Shown here: positions 13,752-15,217 of the stretch, piece after piece
How positions within the stretch are numbered: the stretch's first letter is position 1
Layout: each line of letters opens with the position of its first letter
Source: an uncultured Prevotella sp.
Lineage (GTDB): Bacteria; Bacteroidota; Bacteroidia; Bacteroidales; Bacteroidaceae
Reading direction: 5' to 3'
Assembly: GCA_900556465.1 (NCBI GenBank)
Contig: USPK01000040.1
Location: forward strand, 1-15,217
Length of the DNA stretch: 15,217 bases
Made by a program: the position numbers and the translations under genes
Notes under the pieces: generated by a model
Databases searched by the model: none
What the model saw: only the letters and a program-made list of their open reading frames with translations
Told to the model about the DNA's origin: nothing

Positions 13752-14585
13752 ATGACCATAGATTCTGGGACAGGACTTGTACTCGAAGGCGGCGGAATGA
13801 GGGGCGTATTTACCTGCGGCGTGCTCGACTATCTGCTCGACCGCGGCGTGCGTTTCCCTTACGGCGTGGGCGTTTCGGCCGGCGCCTGCAACGGGCTCTC
13901 GTTCGTCAGCGGCCAGCGCGGGCGCGCCAAGCTGACGAACGTGGAGCTCTTGGAGCGTTTCCATTACATCGGGCTCCGTTACGTGTGGTCGCAGCACAGT
14001 CTGCTCGACCAGCGCACTATTTTCGACACCATCCCCAACCGGGTGCTGCCCTTCGACTACGAGGCCTGTTTCGCCAATCCTATGGTCTTCGAGATGGTCA
14101 CAACGAGTTGCCGCACGGGGCGTGCCTGCTATCTCAGCGAGCGTAGCGACCGTCAGCGCCTGGTCGACCTGGCGCGCGCCTCGAGCAGTCTGCCTTACCT
14201 CTGCCCCATTGCCTACATCGACGGCGATCCGATGCTCGACGGCGGCATCGTGGACTCCATCCCCATCGAGCGGGCCCAGGCGCAGGGCTACGCTTTCAAT
14301 GTCGTCGTCCTGACGCGGCCGCGCGGCTACCGCTCTCACGAGCGCGACTTCAAGGTGCCCCGCTTCGTCTACAGCCACTATCCGCGCCTGCGCGTCGTGT
14401 TGAGCCACCGCCACGCCTGCTACAACCGGCAGCTGGAACTGGCCGAGCGCCTGGAGGACGAGGGGCGCATCCTCGTCATCCGCCCCCAGGCGGCCGTCGA
14501 CGTAGACCGGTTGGAATGTAACGTCGCGAAGCTCAACGCGCTCTACGAGCAGGGCTACGCCGAGGCGGCCCGCGTGTTGGGCTGA
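13752..14585 (+). CDS. Patatin-like phospholipase (RssA/YjjU-type)
   Basis: A 277-aa serine lipid acyl hydrolase of the patatin family. The oxyanion-hole motif EGGGMRG is at 12-18, the nucleophile elbow GVSAG at 40-44 (Ser42), and the dyad aspartate is Asp163 in MLDGGIVDSIPI. All three are intact, so it should be active. There is no signal peptide, so it is probably cytoplasmic or loosely membrane-associated. Length fits bacterial patatins of the YjjU type, which have a C-terminal region after the core (here about 190-277, with RHACYNRQLELAERLEDEGR). I chose ATG 13752: 15 codons of upstream open frame exist, but the promoter box lies inside them. Members hydrolyse phospholipids or lysophospholipids; the true substrate is unknown. 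Confidence 0.92.
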   Translation: MTIDSGTGLVLEGGGMRGVFTCGVLDYLLDRGVRFPYGVGVSAGACNGLSFVSGQRGRAKLTNVELLERFHYIGLRYVWSQHSLLDQRTIFDTIPNRVLPFDYEACFANPMVFEMVTTSCRTGRACYLSERSDRQRLVDLARASSSLPYLCPIAYIDGDPMLDGGIVDSIPIERAQAQGYAFNVVVLTRPRGYRSHERDFKVPRFVYSHYPRLRVVLSHRHACYNRQLELAERLEDEGRILVIRPQAAVDVDRLECNVAKLNALYEQGYAEAARVLG

Positions 14586-14592
14586 GCCGCGC

Positions 14593-14612
14593 GGCGGGCC
14601 GTCCGCCTTTTT
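14593..14612 (+). terminator. Possible short intrinsic terminator after the patatin gene
   Basis: GGCGG (14593-14597) pairs with CCGCC (14603-14607) around a five-base loop, and T5 follows at once (14608-14612). It starts eight bases after the patatin stop codon and ends 16 bases before the next ATG. The stem is short, so some read-through into the next gene is likely. Confidence 0.45.
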
Positions 14613-14628
14613 CCCAAAACCGTTCCCC

Positions 14629-14970
14629 ATGCCTGTTTCCCCTTCCGTCCCTGCCGGCGCGGCCGCCGCTACCGGCGCCACGCTCCACGTCTTCAACGCT
14701 TCGCACGACGAAGCGCTGGCTTCCGGCTCTCCTTATTATTATCCCACCCGCACGGCCCGCCAGTTCGAGGCCGACCTGGCCGCGCTGCCCGTCTGGTGGG
14801 CCGCGCCGGGCGACGCCGTACTCGTGCCGCCCGGCACGGTCTGTCCCGCGGCGGCGCAACGGGGCGTGCGCCTCGTCACGGCCGCGCAGCTCGGCGCCGG
14901 CGCCTGGGACGGCGTGGAGCGTCTGGCCCCGTGGGGCTGGGACGAGCTGCTCGTCCACCGGCTCCGCCGC
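14629..14970 (+). CDS. 5' part of a conserved Bacteroidales protein of unknown function (truncated)
   Basis: About 114 codons of a gene starting at ATG 14629. After a low-complexity Ala/Gly/Ser start comes LHVFNASHDEALASGSPYYYPTRTARQFEADLAALPVWWAAPGDAVLV (19-66, cited by span), then ERLAPWGWDELLVHRLRRL (97-115). The pattern HVFN-x-x-HD-x-ALA near the start and WGWD-x-x-x-x-H-x-L-x-R later matches, from memory, a roughly 280-aa conserved Bacteroidales family without an assigned function. Nothing after about 14970 belongs to it: the frame stays open to the window edge, but that part is antisense to an rpoB fragment. The real gene is therefore cut by the junction at 14947-14975. No signal peptide is present. 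Confidence 0.7.
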
Positions 14971-14975
14971 CTGAC
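14947..14975. other. Probable chimeric assembly junction
   Basis: Up to about 14970 the + strand encodes a recognisable Bacteroidales protein (WGWDELLVHRLRRL). From about 14947 rightwards the - strand encodes RpoB of another phylum (reading ...GQAAEPVDEQ toward the junction). The two readable segments overlap here by some 20 bases, where the exact join cannot be placed, perhaps because of shared GC-rich sequence. Confidence 0.8.
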
Positions 14976-15217
14976 CCACCACATACTGATCCTCCACGTC
15001 GGCGGTCATATAGGTGATCTCGTCGGTGACATGGCCGGAGGGCCGGTCCACCCGGCGGAAGGGGGCCTCGATGAAGCCGTACTCATTGACCCGGGCATAG
15101 GTGGCCAGATAGGAGATCAGGCCGATGTTGGGACCTTCGGGGGTCTCAATGGGGCACATACGGCCGTAGTGGCTGTAGTGAACGTCACGGACGTCGAAGG
15201 AGGCGCGGTCACGGCTC
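14947..15217 (-). pseudogene. rpoB: Internal fragment of RNA polymerase beta subunit, Bacillota-type
   Basis: The - strand frame entering at the right edge reads RASFDVRDVHYSHYGR, then MCPIETPEGPNIGLISYLAT, ARVNEYGFIEAPFRRVD, SGHVTDEITYMTADVEDQYV and GQAAEPVDEQ, about 90 residues of unmistakable RpoB. It corresponds to roughly E. coli residues 540-630, including rifampicin cluster II (ETPEGPNIGLI). It is open at the right edge and loses RpoB identity near 14947, so both ends are missing. The sequence has the Clostridia/Bacillota form (SHYGRMC, SYLATYARVNEYGFIEAPFR); Bacteroidota RpoB, as I recall it, has THYGRLC and SSLCVYAKINDLGFIETPYR here. It is most likely foreign sequence joined in assembly, not a pseudogene of this genome. 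Confidence 0.9.

Noticed and set aside
14533..15159. 208-aa - strand frame treated as one gene
   Set aside because: Only its first ~70 residues are RpoB; the rest is antisense to the Bacteroidales gene and the end of the patatin gene.
14980..15217. Horizontal transfer of rpoB into this genome
   Set aside because: The fragment is internal, interrupts another gene and sits at the window edge without mobile-element signals; misassembly is simpler.
1..15217. tRNA, rRNA, CRISPR array, insertion sequence or phage genes
   Set aside because: I looked for cloverleaf-like segments, regular spaced repeats, transposase or integrase motifs and found none; the only repeat arrays are the two described.

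Overview
The window is a piece of a high-GC Bacteroidales genome (phylum Bacteroidota), most likely gut- or mouth-associated. The evidence is a glycan-degrading GH29/GH2 gene pair, a Bacteroidales-style lipoprotein and outer-membrane proteins, and promoters of the Bacteroidota type (-7 box TAnnTTTG, with a -33 TTTG about 19-20 bases upstream). The last ~270 bases do not belong: they carry a Bacillota/Clostridia-type rpoB fragment, so the right end looks like an assembly chimera.

Layout. 1-293 is a regulatory leader with three TAnnTTTG boxes spaced exactly 84 bases apart in an imperfect tandem repeat; the third fits the promoter of the next operon. 294-4144 (+) holds an exported GH29 alpha-L-fucosidase and a GH2 beta-glycosidase coupled by a 4-base ATGA overlap, then a tiny basic, Pro/His-rich lipoprotein. 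4145-4758 is a GC-rich non-coding stretch with a candidate terminator and a 21-bp tandem repeat. 4759-9007 (+) is a complete tripartite efflux operon: TolC-like outer-membrane factor, EmrA/HlyD-like adaptor and EmrB-like MFS pump. It is driven by a near-consensus promoter and has an elaborate 5' leader. 9040-9102 is a 63-base nested inverted repeat between convergent genes.

9120-13632 (-) holds four genes: an M24B Xaa-Pro aminopeptidase and a C1-family cysteine peptidase (probably one unit, ended by a strong intrinsic terminator at 10880-10914), then a small outer-membrane beta-barrel protein and thiL (probably a second unit). 13688-13726 is a divergent promoter pair. 13752-14585 (+) is a patatin-like phospholipase, followed by the 5' part of a conserved Bacteroidales gene of unknown function, cut off at the chimeric junction near 14947-14975.

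How the genes work together. The fucosidase and beta-glycosidase probably act in sequence on a fucosylated, beta-linked glycan in the periplasm or at the cell surface. The efflux operon encodes all three parts of an inner-to-outer membrane export machine. The two peptidases would both serve peptide turnover. The rest is ordinary chromosomal housekeeping. I did not find a clearly new multi-gene system. The least expected things are the 84-bp promoter repeat, the efflux leader with its stem-loops and overlapping small ORF, the nested inverted repeat, and the chimeric end.
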